In this document: piece by piece, positions 23,941 to 35,860 of the stretch
Numbering within the stretch: the first letter of the stretch is position 1
Layout: each line of letters opens with the position of its first letter
DNA from: Geosiphon pyriformis
Lineage: Eukaryota > Glomeromycota > Glomeromycetes > Archaeosporales > Geosiphonaceae
Length of the DNA stretch: 64,000 bases
NCBI GenBank assembly: GCA_016748015.1
Contig: JAAOMT010000375.1
Span: 68,962-132,961, forward strand
Reading direction: 5' to 3'
Made by a program: the position numbers and the translations under genes
The notes under the pieces: generated by a model
Databases searched by the model: none
Seen by the model: the letters and a program-made list of their open reading frames with translations, nothing else
Told to the model about the DNA's origin: nothing

Positions 23941-26900
23941 TTAACGACCAAATAATTTGGACCATTCCGGTGGGATTCTCCAACCATGTTGATTAGCAAC
24001 TCGTATGTACGCATCCATGGCCTCCTATAATATTGAAAATCGTTCATTTTAGTGGATGGTCAATGTTCGATAATTCAATAACGATTGTGTTATTCTTACG
24101 CTGGGATCATATTCACTATTCCAAAAACGCGAGTCAAGTCTTGCGGGATTGGGGTCCAAAGAGCACAAAGCCATTTTAACCTAGAAAAATAACCAAATTA
24201 GCGGATGAACCATTGGAGCAAAACAGAGGTCACGCCTGTTTTGTTCATCACCTGCAGTAATACAGCTTCCATGTTATATACCGATGACCAACCGTTTTCA
24301 GTGGAACTTCCCAGTGTAAGAAGATCCATGCATATAGAGCCACCAGCGGTCACCTTAAAGATGGTGCAAAAACTTAGGAAACCTGTTCGAACAAAAAAAA
24401 CGGTTTACCCTGTCATTTGACTTACGTGTCCACCACCACCTTCCATGAATCTCAATAGTCTGGGACGAATTACACGAATGTACCTTGATCAGACAAGTAA
24501 TTTCAAAAGTCGAATTAGTTTGTTAATTTTCCACTTTAAAACATTATGTCAAAAATACTTACGGAGGATGATATGGATATTCCGGGGAAAATCGGACTTC
24601 CATATCGATACTTTTAACTTTGTACTTTTTCATATCTTGTGCTAAAGGCAATGAGGGATCAAAGTCTTTCATTTGTACCACCTATTAGAGAAATAAGCTT
24701 GTAAATTGACGAATATAATTCTAAGCAAACACTTCATTCTTCTTTACCCATTGATACATAGACTTCAGTTTATCCGTATTCACGGAAAATGCGAGATCAT
24801 TCGAAGGGTTGGTTTGTTTCCTTACAATTTGACACAATTCCTGGGAAATACGGTGCGTAGCAGTCTTTGATGAGGCGTCTAGTATATTAAAACAAGAGAA
24901 TGATTAAATAGATCATTCTCAAATATCAAAATATAAATCATGATTACTTGCCTGGAGCTGGTAATAAATTCGGATCGAAACCTTGGCCTAACGTTTATTA
25001 AAGATTAAAATACCGAGAAGCTTCAGCCAAAATTGAAAAATAAAAAAACTGTGAAAACCTACCGTCATTGAAGTCAGGTTCATCCTCAGGTTTCTTTGGC
25101 TCACTTGGTGGAAAACCGAAAGCATCATCGTCATCAATTAAATAATCTTCAGAATAGTCATCATCCTGTTCATCATCCATTTCCTCCTCATCTTCATCCT
25201 CGCCATCACTATCTTGATCAGCCCTTCCCTTTCCCTTTCCCTTATATTGATGACCAATTTCTATTTCATCCTCATCCTCATCCTCGTCGTCCGCCGCTTC
25301 ATCTAAAATTTCATCATCTAATATAGATCTGTTTGCAGAGAAGTCACGACCTACTACTAATGAACTTTTACTATGATGGGAAAATTGATAATTGAATGGT
25401 TCAACTTTCACCGAACTTTCCTGTGGAGCCTCATTTGCAATTATTAAAAAATCTCGTTTAGGTATTTGTAAAGGGCTGTTGTTCAGCCAAACAGGAGTGT
25501 ATGCAGGGTCCAACTTTATGAATTCTGGAGTCCTTCCTCGACTTGAACTTTGCCTTCGAATGAATGGATTCATGGCAGGGGATTTTGCGTTATTACGCAC
25601 AGGAATAGGTTGAGCATATTGGAGGCTGGGTACAAAACCCGGAGACCATTCGTCTTCATACGAATCACTCACAGGGTCTGTTGGGTTTCGGAGACACTCC
25701 ACAAAAAGGTATCGTGTTGTAATCCATGATTCGTCAGAAACCACAAGATAAGGGTTGGTACTGCATATAATGATGATTTCAGAAGGCACCAAACCAAAAA
25801 CAATATTGTGTTACAAAAATTATTTACAAATACCTTATAAATCGTGAAGGCCTATTTACAATTTCACTTAAAGCCATGCATTTTGTGACTACCAACATTG
25901 AATTTTTCCACACACCAGTGTCTTTTCTAGGATAGGCAGCTCCTGCATAAGTAGCAGATGTTCCGGCTTGGAGTGAATGATAAACGCCATCACCAAAAGC
26001 CCGCCCGTGAACAATTTTTTTCCAATTAAGACATGTTCTTCGATTAGAAGAAACCATTTGAGCCCATTAAATGAAAAGCAGTTAATAATCAAAATACCGA
26101 ATAAAGTATGAAAAATAAATTATAGATGTCGACAACTACCGAATGATCGAGTGCCAATTACCGAGTGGTGAGCCATGAAAGGCGTACAATTCCCCCAAAG
26201 CTAATGCGAACAACAAAAGGTTCAGGAAAGGAAAGGGAATGATAATGTTCTAAATTTCAAAATCAAGTGACCAATTTTACATGATAATCCTCTTACGTTG
26301 ACCCATCCGTTCTATTCTAAGCTCCTCTTTTGCTTTCTGGAAGTTCGATTCCTTATCTGGGGAACTCATAATCATGACAAATTGTCTCCAATTTCCATAA
26401 CTAGATTCCTCATTGAATTGGACCTTTTCTTCTTCAGATTCTAACAATCGTAAATGCGTACGGTTCGAGGAGATAATCCATGACAAGAGTGGGAAACAAA
26501 GTGGATCGAGCTTATCAAGCTCAGCCTTGAGTATCTTCTTCTGAGCGTACTGTACCATTGCCGACACACTCGGCAACCTGTTAATGACGGCTTGGATGAG
26601 TAAATAATTTACGTGATCATCATTACCTAAAAAATTACACTCTGTACGACGGCATAATCGGAAAGGCAAATAAACCGGTCTGCTAGGAACAGCCGAAACC
26701 GGGAATATTATTGGGAAATCAGTTATTAGATAAGCAGTAGTGACTTCTAGGACTCGTACAGAGGTAGTTTGATTGCATCTGTTTACAGTGAATGATTGTC
26801 CTGTTTCAGGATTATAAACCTCCAGCATATCATTTACTTTCACTAAATCTTCAAAAGGCTTCCAGCCATAAACCTCGTATCCGGACTTCTGGGAAGCCAC

Positions 26901-28806
26901 CCCTATGGTCCCATGTGTATCGCTCCAGTCAACTACAAGTGAATTATTACCCTCATGCTTCGCGGTAGTAGTCACACCAATAGCTCTGGATGGATATGGG
27001 CTTAAGTTTTTTGACTGAATTGCCACGTAGCACAATGATATTAACAAGTCAACCACAACAGGACTGCTGACCAAAACGGCTTCGAACAAGTTGCCTAATC
27101 CAACCTGTGCTTGATGTTCACATAAGGCGGCATTACAGACAAAGGGCCGAATCGAGGAAATAGCTCCATCGTGAGGGTAATGGCAGGTCAAGCAATATTT
27201 GGTCGAGAGCAAAATTCTACGACGAAGAAAACGTAATAAAACCAGCAGAAAGTTATGGTTTTTGGAGGCACTAGAAATCTCGTTCTTCTCAGCTTCAAGG
27301 TAACATAATTGTCCATGTTGCACCTTATCTTGAAGGATACACTTTTCAATTTGACTTTGAAATGCTGGATTCTCACCGTTGAGAAAATTGGGCTCCTTCT
27401 CCTTGTGTCTTTTAAGATCGGCAAACTCAGCACCATCCCAGCCAATACCAAACCACATGTAATCACATAACATGTCAAAAAATTTGCTGCGCAGAAGTTC
27501 TGTTAAAGTCCAGGAGAGCACAAAATGATCACTCTCTAGAAAATCGTCTTTGTGATGAGCATGACTCGGCACACCTCTTGGTAATGCTGAGGTCAAAATG
27601 GTGTATTCAATTGGAAACTGTTTTTTCAACCATTCCTTCACTGCTGCGCAACCACCCTTTATCATTAAATCTGATTTTTTTTGGCAAGCTTGTGCAACAA
27701 CTCCTTCCAAATCGATGTAACTCGGTGAAAATTGTATGGTGCACACGAGATAGCTAATTTTAATTAAAAGGAAAATGAGAATGGGAAATTCCCGCGCTAA
27801 AAGGTATAGAGAATCCTCACCGATTAGGATCAAGATTCCAAGCTTCGCAAGCCTCGAAACTCAGGCCAAGCCGACTGACTGGCATTGATACAGACACTTT
27901 GTATCCAATCTCATCTGCACAAAGAAGTTCTCCGTGGTATCTTGATATGTTCACAGAATGAACGATTAGAAACAGAATCAATAATCCTAAGAAAAGCGAG
28001 GACAAGATCGAGGTGTGTCTAGACCCTTACTTCCAATGCTTTATTTCGAGCAGATCCCTTTCGAGCAACATGCTGGGGGTTTTTACAATTGGATTTTCGG
28101 GAGCAATAATTTTCAATAACGCATTAGTTGTCGATCCGCCATGTTCCCTTAATGCATTTGCATTAAGGTCCTTGGGTATTTGAATCCGAAAATGGTTACA
28201 TAACATGTGGATAATTGTTGCCATAATTTCGCCGACCGTTTGGTTGGCAATGTTTGCTTTCTCGAGAAGTTTGGCGGCTAAGAAGCAATAGAAAAGCTAG
28301 AATCAGGAAAGGGATAATTCAAAGCGGTCTTTTAGAAAGGTGGGTAACATACCTGAATTTGTTTCATTATCCACTGAGCCGTCAACACATACAAACCCAC
28401 TGAATTTCGATGGATAGGATCGTAAGGAGGTGTCTGTTCAGAATTTGAGATAATTGCGAGAAAGCATTAACAAAATATAGGAAAAGGTAACGGGTGATTT
28501 GCGATGGTAAAAAAAATGATGATGGTTGTAAAATTCTTCATACCATTGACAAATATTTGCACGGTGAAGGCCTTACGTGATTTATAAGTAAAACGGAAGC
28601 TAAGCTCAGGATCTTGAAAATCAAAGCCTTGCAATTTCAAAAACATTAGAGCGAAAAGATTATTAAGATGAATCCATTAGTCAGAAAAGCGAAGAATCGA
28701 AAACTACACAAGGGTTACCTTTTACCAAAGCAGTGCTCTTCGCACTCAACCTACTGAAATATTCCTTTAATTTTTTGACATCTTGCACAAAATCCTTTCG
28801 ACCCAT
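23941..28806 (-). CDS. PARP-like ADP-ribosyltransferase fused to a ubiquitin-conjugating (E2, UBE2Q-like) domain
   Basis: Sixteen exons: 28806-28719, 28627-28544, 28433-28353, 28277-28031, 27940-27821, 27753-26297, 26200-26140, 26037-25834, 25760-25063, 24987-24952, 24878-24748, 24681-24563, 24483-24426, 24353-24252, 24180-24100, 24024-23941. They sum to 3,651 nt (1,216 aa plus stop). The N-terminal ~580 residues have no domain I can name. The PARP catalytic region is about 580-805: FHGSPLGNWHSIIR (His701), HGRAFGDGVYHS (Tyr732), NPYLVVSDESW (Pro784 where PARP1-type enzymes have Glu). A Ser/Pro linker and Asp/Glu-rich stretch (~930-1005) with KGKGKGR follow. The E2 domain is about 1026-1200 with YPYHPPYIRV and GGSICMDLLT (Cys1136 presumed catalytic). 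Fungal PARP-UBC fusions are a known architecture. Predicted role: mono-ADP-ribosylation coupled to ubiquitin or ADP-ribose chemistry; substrate unknown. One intron uses a GC donor. Confidence 0.9.
24879..24951 (-). other. GC-AG intron in the PARP-E2 gene
   Basis: The intron starts GCAAGT and ends TAG. Using the nearby GT four bases later puts the next exon in a frame with an early stop. Only the GC donor continues into the E2 domain (DASSKTATHRISQEL). GC-AG is a known minor class of U2-type introns. Confidence 0.8.
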
Positions 28807-29990
28807 GGTAGGGTTGGGCGTTAACTTGTACGCGTTTATTCAACCACTGAGACTATTGGGAGATTAAAAGAAAAGCGAGTAATAGGTTAAAAACTGAGAA
28901 GAATAGTAAAACGAGCGTTTATAGTTTGTCGACAAATTCGTTCTGGCCGTATAATTAAATGATTCTAAAAGGTCTCGTGTAACTTCTCTCTGAGGTGAAA
29001 TTGATAAAGAGGGCCAAAAGTGTAAAGTGGGCATAACTAAGAGAACAACTATACAACTCTTTCCACCAGTCAGCAATGGCAATTACCACTTCAGTCGAAA
29101 ATTATAGGAACTGGCAGGAATCAGTTTTGAAAGGGAAAGAATACCAACCTAACCGATGAATAAAAAAACAAAAACACCTACGTTAAAAAGGGATATGTTG
29201 AAAGAAGAGAAAGACAAGAGAGAATGAAAGTCGCGTGGATCTTTGAAAAATACAATAGGGTTTGAACCTGAGGGTAAGGTGGGTGTTTTATACTACGCAG
29301 TGGCATAGACCTTCAGACGTGAACGTCGTCTTGGTAGACAGGTGGGGGCGAGTAGGTATAAACTGGAGTCCGACAACTCCGAAACTTTGAGGACAGCAAC
29401 ACCGTTATTACTGCGCATTCTTTAGGAATTTGCATTACCAAGTTTCCTATCTCAAATTGCACGTGGGATTAATGTAATTCACGTTATAATTCTATAGTGC
29501 GAATTAATCTATCAGCAAATGTTAAAGCTTACCAGTAACTATTTGGTCTGATTGGCGAAAAAATGAGAGCTTTGAGCTAACCAAGTCAGCAATCACAATT
29601 TTTATTGATATATTAGCAGCTCATTGGAACATAATTTGGAAGAGGTGTAAATGAGAAAATAAAAAATAAAAAATAATGTCGGTTCGCCTGTTGGCCACTG
29701 AGATACATTCTGTTGATTTGAGCCCTTTAATATCAATGCTCTCAACCTATATAAAGAAAATTATAAATTTTTGCCAAAGTTCCCATCTTAAATACCAATC
29801 CGAGCCGCCCAAAGACCAACATAATCCCAATAGAATATGAAACTAAAAATATTGCAGAAAAAACTCAAAATGAAGGATGAAAAAATGCGACTATGCAAAG
29901 AAAACACAAACTATTATGTTTACAAGAAGGCATATCCAAAAAAATTAAAAGAAAAATCAAATGCTCATAAAAGAGCCTGACATCGATGCC
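28807..29990 (-). other. Intergenic region between the two island-1 genes
   Basis: Both neighbours read on minus, so this holds the promoter and 5' UTR of the PARP-E2 gene (right after 28806) and the 3' UTR of the RRM gene (left of 29991). The short frames are unsupported. No RNA gene recognised, although 29280-29470 is the least AT-rich part and looks unique. Confidence 0.4.
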
Positions 29991-31967
29991 TCATTGAGCG
30001 TAGATGCCTCTCCAGTTACTTCCATCCGTGTCCATTCTTTCAAGTAATGCTTCTTTGTTCGAGATATACATTTCGTTCATTCGTTGAACGGGAATAGGTT
30101 CTAATGGATCAATTGCGACTGGGGGTAGTTGAGAGGGTACTGATGCAACGGGCGCAGTAACTACAGGAGCGGTTGCAGGGTAGGAACCATAGGTAGTAGT
30201 AGGTGCTATACCAGCCAGTGGATTGTAAGCACTTGTCTGCTGAGGAGTACTGGAACGTTTTGAACAAGTAAATGTTAGATGAATGCGATATTCATGGTTT
30301 GGAGCATAAAATCAATGAATATCGCAAGTGAGCTTTTTCTAATTGCATCTTAACCTACCGGTAGGAAGTCGTTATCGCGGTTTTGTCATTCTGTGATCTT
30401 CCCCAGGAAAGCCTAACACGTGAATTACCTTTTTGTTTTCGAAACAAAGGAGGGGGAAATTTTTAGAGGCTTTAAAACGCCAAGCTTATTAAGATATAGT
30501 ATAAATTTCAAGAATACCAATTGGATAATGCTGCATTTGATTGATTGCCATTTCTGCACTTTGTCGATGAACGAATTGAACAAAGCCGCAACCTTTACCT
30601 GGTGGGATTTTTACATAAGTGATTTCACCAAATCCTGCGAAATAACTAGTAAAAGAAAGTAGATAATTAGAAAAAGATCAAATTGAAAATCTTGAGTTAA
30701 AGAGCCAAAAAAAAATTGATATCCAACCTCCTTAAATCATCTTCACTATTGACGCCCGACAGACCGCCAACGAAAACCGTGCTGTTATTGGGATCGTTAT
30801 ATTGATTTAGAACAGGCGCTTGCGTAGGTTGAGGATAATAACCCGTCTGGACGCCACTGACGGCACCAACTCCACCAGTCTTGTTTTTTGGAGTGGCGGT
30901 AGAAATACGCATGGGTCTATTACCGCAGAATAAACCTTGCATCTCAATAAGGGCACGCTGTTGTTCTGCTTCGTCGGCAAAGCGAACAAAACCATAACCT
31001 GCGAAGTTTAAAAAAATGAATAAATGAATCGTTGTCGAATATTTTTTAATTTTGAAAGACATCCATGAGCATGACAAAAAGATTTTTGATCGTGCTATCC
31101 TATGTTTTTTCACCTCTCGACATGCCAGTCATTGGATCTGTCATGATCTTTGCAGATTTACAACTTTGATATCGCTGTTGAAAAGTGGTCTATAGGGAAA
31201 TTCAGAAAAATAAAGGAGTCATTTCAATAAATCTCAACAGCTTATCATGTTACTTTTTAAGGATTAAGGTATTCCTACCACTAGCATCCATTCATTCACC
31301 TCGGGTCCTAAATCTCCCACAAAAATGGAAAATTCTGGACCACGATCATCCCTACTCCATGATTGGAACATTGCACGAGCAAAAATTGAAATTAATACGC
31401 AGGGTATCATAAGGAATAATCGGGGATCATGAAAAGATAGGTTATAAGGAAATCGAGAAAGAGCTTACTTGCGATCAGTTAATCCACCCCCCGAAGCCCA
31501 GTTCAGTTTAAAAACTCTTTGGGTATTGGGAATGAGCGTACCATTTACTTGGCTAAGTGCCTTGACAGCAGCAGCATTACTGACAAAATCGACAAAGCAA
31601 TAACCAGCATTTTGTCTAATCAATTTCAAGTCGAGAAAATCAAGCAGAAGTTAGGATAAAGTAATTTTTAAAATCAAAGGAACTAGTCAATTTATTATTT
31701 TCAAAAGAACGCAGCTAACCCGGTGAACTTGTCACGAATGAACTTGACATTGACTTGTTCACCTAGCTGGTACCATACGGTCCGAATGTAATTTTCGTCC
31801 ATCCAAGGTTCCAGCTCGCCCATCCTACAAAAATTTTTTAAGAGTGAAGAATGGTTTTGGGAAAAGGAACGCGGAGCGAAGTCATACCATAGGGTGGTCT
31901 TGTTATCCATTCCGCCTCCATATGGAGAGAGTTGCTGGGAGTATTGATCATATTGCTGGTAAGCCAT
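29991..31967 (-). CDS. Triple-RRM RNA-binding protein of the Nam8/Csx1/TIA-1 type
   Basis: Nine exons: 31967-31888, 31824-31720, 31615-31469, 31351-31279, 31189-31114, 30998-30728, 30645-30518, 30428-30359, 30249-29991. They sum to 1,209 nt (402 aa). RRM1 starts at about residue 24 (TLWMGELEPWMDENYI, RNP1-like GYCFVDF). RRM2 starts at about 118 (SIFVGDLGPEVNE, CKSAKIMTDPMTG, RNP1 GYGFVRF). RRM3 starts at about 235 (STVFVGGLSGVN, RNP1 GCGFVQF, ending RLSWGRSQND). A short Tyr/Gln-rich N-terminus and an Ala/Pro/Thr-rich C-terminus flank them. This order matches yeast Nam8 (a U1 snRNP-associated splicing factor) and fission yeast Csx1 (mRNA stability in stress), both TIA-1 relatives. Which role applies here cannot be told from sequence. 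All introns are GT-AG. Confidence 0.92.
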
Positions 31968-32285
31968 TTTTTGTGTTTAAAAGGACAAGAAGTGAGAAGG
32001 AGGGTAGACGATAAATTTATGGCTTCAACAACAAAACAATAGTAAAAGGCGATAGCGAACGTGAACACCCTTCCTAAAAAAATTTTGGTTTTGCTGATCT
32101 GATGATTCAGCATCTCCAGGTTTAACTTCTTTATCAGTAAATAAGTTTGGTCTGATAGATGAGATAGAAGATAAAAAATGGATAATGGAAATATAATTAC
32201 GTTCTTTTATGTAATTTGCAAAAGAAATTATTTTCCTGTAATATTTACGAAAACTTTGGATATTAAGGAGGAAGGTGGTCAAATT
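31968..32285 (-). promoter_or_regulatory. Upstream region of the RRM gene
   Basis: Contains the 5' UTR and presumed promoter. No TATA box or factor site can be named. A sharp drop into A/T-only sequence at about 32285 marks the edge of the island. Confidence 0.35.
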
Positions 32286-32564
32286 GATATTATAATATTT
32301 AAGTTTATTAATTAAACAATTTCTAATATTTTAATAATTAACAAATTTTATTGAATAAAATGTTCAATAATTGATTAACTATATGTAACTATATTTATTT
32401 CTTAAATTATAAACTTTTTCAATAAATGGTTTTAAATAATAAAAATAAAAATATATAAATTACAATTAATTGCATTTATGTAACAATTAATTATTGGAAT
32501 ATATTAAAATTTTATTTTCAAAAATGTTAATTAATTTAAAAATCTGAACTTTTCAATAAAACAA
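32286..32564. other. AT-rich spacer
   Basis: Nearly pure A/T, no gene seen. Confidence 0.4.
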
Positions 32565-33005
32565 TTAATTCTAAATTTGGTGTGTTTTCTGAAAAAATCA
32601 AAGAAAATCTTGAATTGGTTTTTAAATGCTTTATATGCTTCTGTAATTGTAATTATAGCAGGTGGAAATTTTTCTAATTTTTTTTTCGAATCATTAATTG
32701 TATTGGTTTCAATTTAAGCATTGGCTAAAACCATATCTACAATTTTATTATTATCAAGAATATTTTCAGTTGTCAATAATTTATTAACTATTATAGTATA
32801 AACTTTGAGATTTTTGACTAATTGTTGTGCATTTGATGGTAAATTGTTGAATATATCTATAGCAATTAATGTTTTGGATTCTTAAATTTCTAATTCTTAA
32901 TTATAAAAAAAAATATTTATTTTTTGCCAACAGTTTTAAATTGTAATAGGTGTTACTTAAAACAATAATTGAACAATATAATCAATTGCTTGTTTTATGT
33001 TTAAT
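32565..33005 (-). pseudogene. pogo/Tigger-like (DDE) transposase C-terminal remnant
   Basis: The minus strand reads as a stop-broken protein: KQAIDYIVQLL, then VTPITI-stop-NCWQKI, then DIFNNLPSNAQQLVKNLKVY and ITITEAYKAFKNQFKIFFDFF. The V-T-x-x-T-I-x-N-C-W-x-K-T pattern is the C-terminal signature of DDE_1 (Tigger/Jerky/pogo) transposases, as I remember it. Upstream catalytic parts are missing; LINE sequence begins at about 33120. Some stops fit lost Gln codons. Confidence 0.5.
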
Positions 33006-33242
33006 TTATTTTTAAAAAATAAATTAATATTAAATAAAATTATATAATATATAATGATAATAATATTGTATATATTATATTACTTAACTGTTTAATATTA
33101 ATTTTTGTTCAAATTAATGTAAAATAATTATATAATTTAATTTTAATTAGTTAAATAGCTAATTATATATAAATTAAAATATTTAGTTATTATATTATAT
33201 TAAATAATAATTAGATTATATTTATTAAGTATAATAATAATA
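33006..33242 (+). repeat. AT-rich spacer and LINE 3' tail (plus)
   Basis: 33120-33225 resembles the LINE 3' tail at 21770 and ends in a TAA/ATA simple repeat. The facing LINE copy D 3' end begins at about 33243. Confidence 0.45.
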
Positions 33243-34462
33243 ATAATTTTATTATTATTATTTACAAATGCAGTCTAATTACTATTTAATATACAGAAAC
33301 AAATTAAGTAATTCTAACTAAATATAATTTATATACTTTCTATACATAACTAATTATTTAGATTAATCTAGGCAATATTATACATCTACTTAAATCTTTA
33401 TATTATTAACCAAACTTAAAAAACAAACAAGTCTTATATAATCTAAAACTAACAATAAAAGACTCTATTATACTAAGCAAATAAACTACTTTAATTAACA
33501 AAAGTTTAAACAAACTATGTAAAACCTCAGACAAAATTTTATTATTATTAACTAGTTTATTTTTTTTCATATTTATTCTAAACTTTAACTTAAACAATCA
33601 CATTTTGTTTTAATGTTTTTTAGCCAAATAACAAACAAAATTAACTATTACTAACACAAACTTTTTTTTATTATCAAAAATTAATATTGTTTTATCAATT
33701 CAGTTTCTAAAAACAAAATTTTTGCATAAAATTATGTAAATTTTTATATCTAAAATTTCCAAAAAAGTGTGTATAACACTAATAAAAACAATATAATACA
33801 AGCTTTTACTAATGACTTTTATAGCTTAATATGCCTATACAAAATTTTAAAGTATACAAAAACATTCTTTGAACAAATAAAAACATAATTAAGCAATTTA
33901 ATATTATTGTATACTAAACATAATATACTTAAATAACTTTTATTATAAAGTTTTTTTTAATCAAAATTAACAATTTTCTATAAATTATTTTTATCAAATA
34001 TATACAAAAAATAGCTAAAGTCTAACTAGTAAAACCAAAAAACATATAAGAATTCAAATATCAGACCAAAGCAGTACAAGCTCAGTTTATGTTTTGAATA
34101 AATAAACTATCTAAAATTTCTATATTAAAACTCATTTTTTATTAAACATAATAAATAGTTTAATAAATATTATAAACAAATTAATAAGTATTATTAAACA
34201 CTAATTAATTATTGATTATAACTATTCTTAAACTCTAACAAAAAAAACCAAACAAGACTGTACTATATTATATATTAAAGCATTAGTTAAGTTGTTATTT
34301 GTATCTTCCAAATAGTTTTTGATTTTTATTCACATTATTAAAATGTTTTTTGATCTTATTAAATTAGTCATATGTTGTTTTTTTATTCAATACTTATTAT
34401 AAAAATTAGGCAGACAAAACTTAAACTTTGAAATATATACATTAATAGCAGCTTGGCTATTT
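33243..34462 (-). pseudogene. LINE copy D, 3' part (minus)
   Basis: The 3' end and C-terminal ORF2 coding region of a very AT-rich LINE on minus. It aligns with copy C (62650-63850): the last 40 bases before the Ty3 insertion match copy C near 63800-63845. The reading continues at 42918 across the Ty3-3 element. No open frame survives; only scattered blocks of the RNase H to C-terminal region can be followed. Confidence 0.6.
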
Positions 34463-34466
34463 GTAT
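34463..34466. repeat. Target-site duplication GTAT (left)
   Basis: Pairs with 42914-42917 at the far end of Ty3-3. Confidence 0.75.
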
Positions 34467-35148
34467 TATTATAAATTAAAATAATAAGCTAATAGATAGC
34501 AAGAAAAAACAAAATTATAGAATGATAGAAATAATCAAAAAAAAATTACAATATAAAAGTAAATTAAATAAGTAAAGATTTAATGTGTGTGATTAGTTTT
34601 ATAAAAATCACAATCACAAATTTTTTCTGAAAATCTGAAGATAAAAAAATAAACCATAATTGTTAATAAGATAATATTGTTGCTATTATTTTATGTTTTA
34701 ACTTAATAATTTTTAAAATCAATAACAGATATCATTGTGTTTTTCAATTGTTTTTTTATTTAATAAATTACAAGAATAAGTAATTACTTTTTAGGCTAAT
34801 TTTAACAATACAAATCAAGAAAAGAAAAAGATAAGATATGTAAATGCCAACAAATAATCTTTCATTTCAAGATATTCAGATACTTGAAGGTAGAGAAAAA
34901 AAAATAAGTAATATGAAAGGAAGTAATTAATAGTGAGTTTTATTTTGTTATTTGATTATGTTTTTCTACAGCTAAGTAACTTAATACTTATATAACTATT
35001 AAAAATGATCAATAATTATGTCAACAACTAAATTAATGATCAGGTCAACAATCAGATCAATGATCAAATTATTGATTAGGTCAACAGTTAGGTTATTAAT
35101 CAGATCAATGATCACTATCTAAAAATAGAGTGGCTAATTATATAATAT
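34467..35148 (-). repeat. 3' LTR of Ty3-3, first part (family 2)
   Basis: Starts TATTATAAATT, which aligns base for base with TGTTACAAGTT at 35149. Over the first ~100 bases nearly every difference from the nested LTR is G-to-A or C-to-T. A 12-bp array lies at about 35010-35112. It resumes at 35861. Confidence 0.8.
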
Positions 35149-35860
35149 TGTTACAAGTTGGAGTAACAAGCTAACAGATAGCAAGAGAGAACAGGATTGT
35201 AGGGTGATAGAAATAATCAAAGGGAATTTCAACTTTAAAAAGCGAATTGAATAAGTATGGATTCAATGTGTAAGATCAGTCTCATAAAATATCTCAGTCA
35301 CTATTTTTTTCAAAGGTAAATAGGGAATCTGAAGGTAGAGGGATAGTCCATACTGTCAACAATTGATTACCACTGGTATAATTCTATGCCTTATGTCGGC
35401 ACTCTTAGAATTCAATATCAGGTATTAACTTGTGCTTTTCAGTCACATTTATTCAAATAATCTTCAAATGCTACAATTATATATGTCAAAAAAAGGCCAA
35501 CAAGTAATTTTTTATCTTTAAGAGGTTCAAATACTTGAAGGTAGGAAAAGGAAAATTAGCAATAAGAGAAGGATTGAGATAAAAGTTGTTATTTTATTTA
35601 TTTTTGATTATTCAAATACTTGTTATTACATGTTTTTCTACAGCTAAAGATTTATCATTTATATAACTATCAAAAGTGGTTAATGATCAAGTCAATGATC
35701 AGGTCAATGATCAGATTAATGATCAGGTCAATGATCAAGTCAACAGTCAGATTATTGATCAAGTCAATGATTACTATTTAAAAATAGGGTGGCTAATTAT
35801 ATGACATCAGTGGCTAATACATGTGATAACTAATAAAAACTATGAGTTTCAACCGTAACA
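35149..35860 (-). repeat. Nested solo LTR (family 2), youngest LTR here
   Basis: 712 bp with perfect termini TGTTAC...GTAACA and ATAT duplications at 35145-35148 and 35861-35864. It has clearly more G and C than the LTR it interrupts, so it inserted after much of the decay. It contains a 12-bp TGATCA array at 35682-35771. No internal element remains. Confidence 0.85.
35682..35771. repeat. 12-bp tandem array in the nested LTR
   Basis: Seven full units plus a partial one of AATGATCAGGTC, most containing the palindrome TGATCA. Counterparts lie at 35010-35112 and 42736-42826, so this array is ancestral to family 2, unlike the family-1 arrays. Confidence 0.85.

Noticed and set aside
25096-25326. 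Plus-strand His/Pro-rich frame of 76 codons
   Set aside because: It is the antisense of the Asp/Glu-rich codons of the PARP-E2 gene; the composition is explained by GAT/GAG/GAA repeats.
26041-26092. In-frame start of PARP exon 8 at NGLKWFLL
   Set aside because: No AG acceptor precedes it and the frame does not reach GVYHS. The AG at 26039-26038 gives R-TCLNWKKIVHGRAFG in frame.
29280-29470. Possible tRNA or small RNA in the less AT-rich patch between island-1 genes
   Set aside because: No cloverleaf with a T-arm and acceptor stem could be drawn by eye, so not called.
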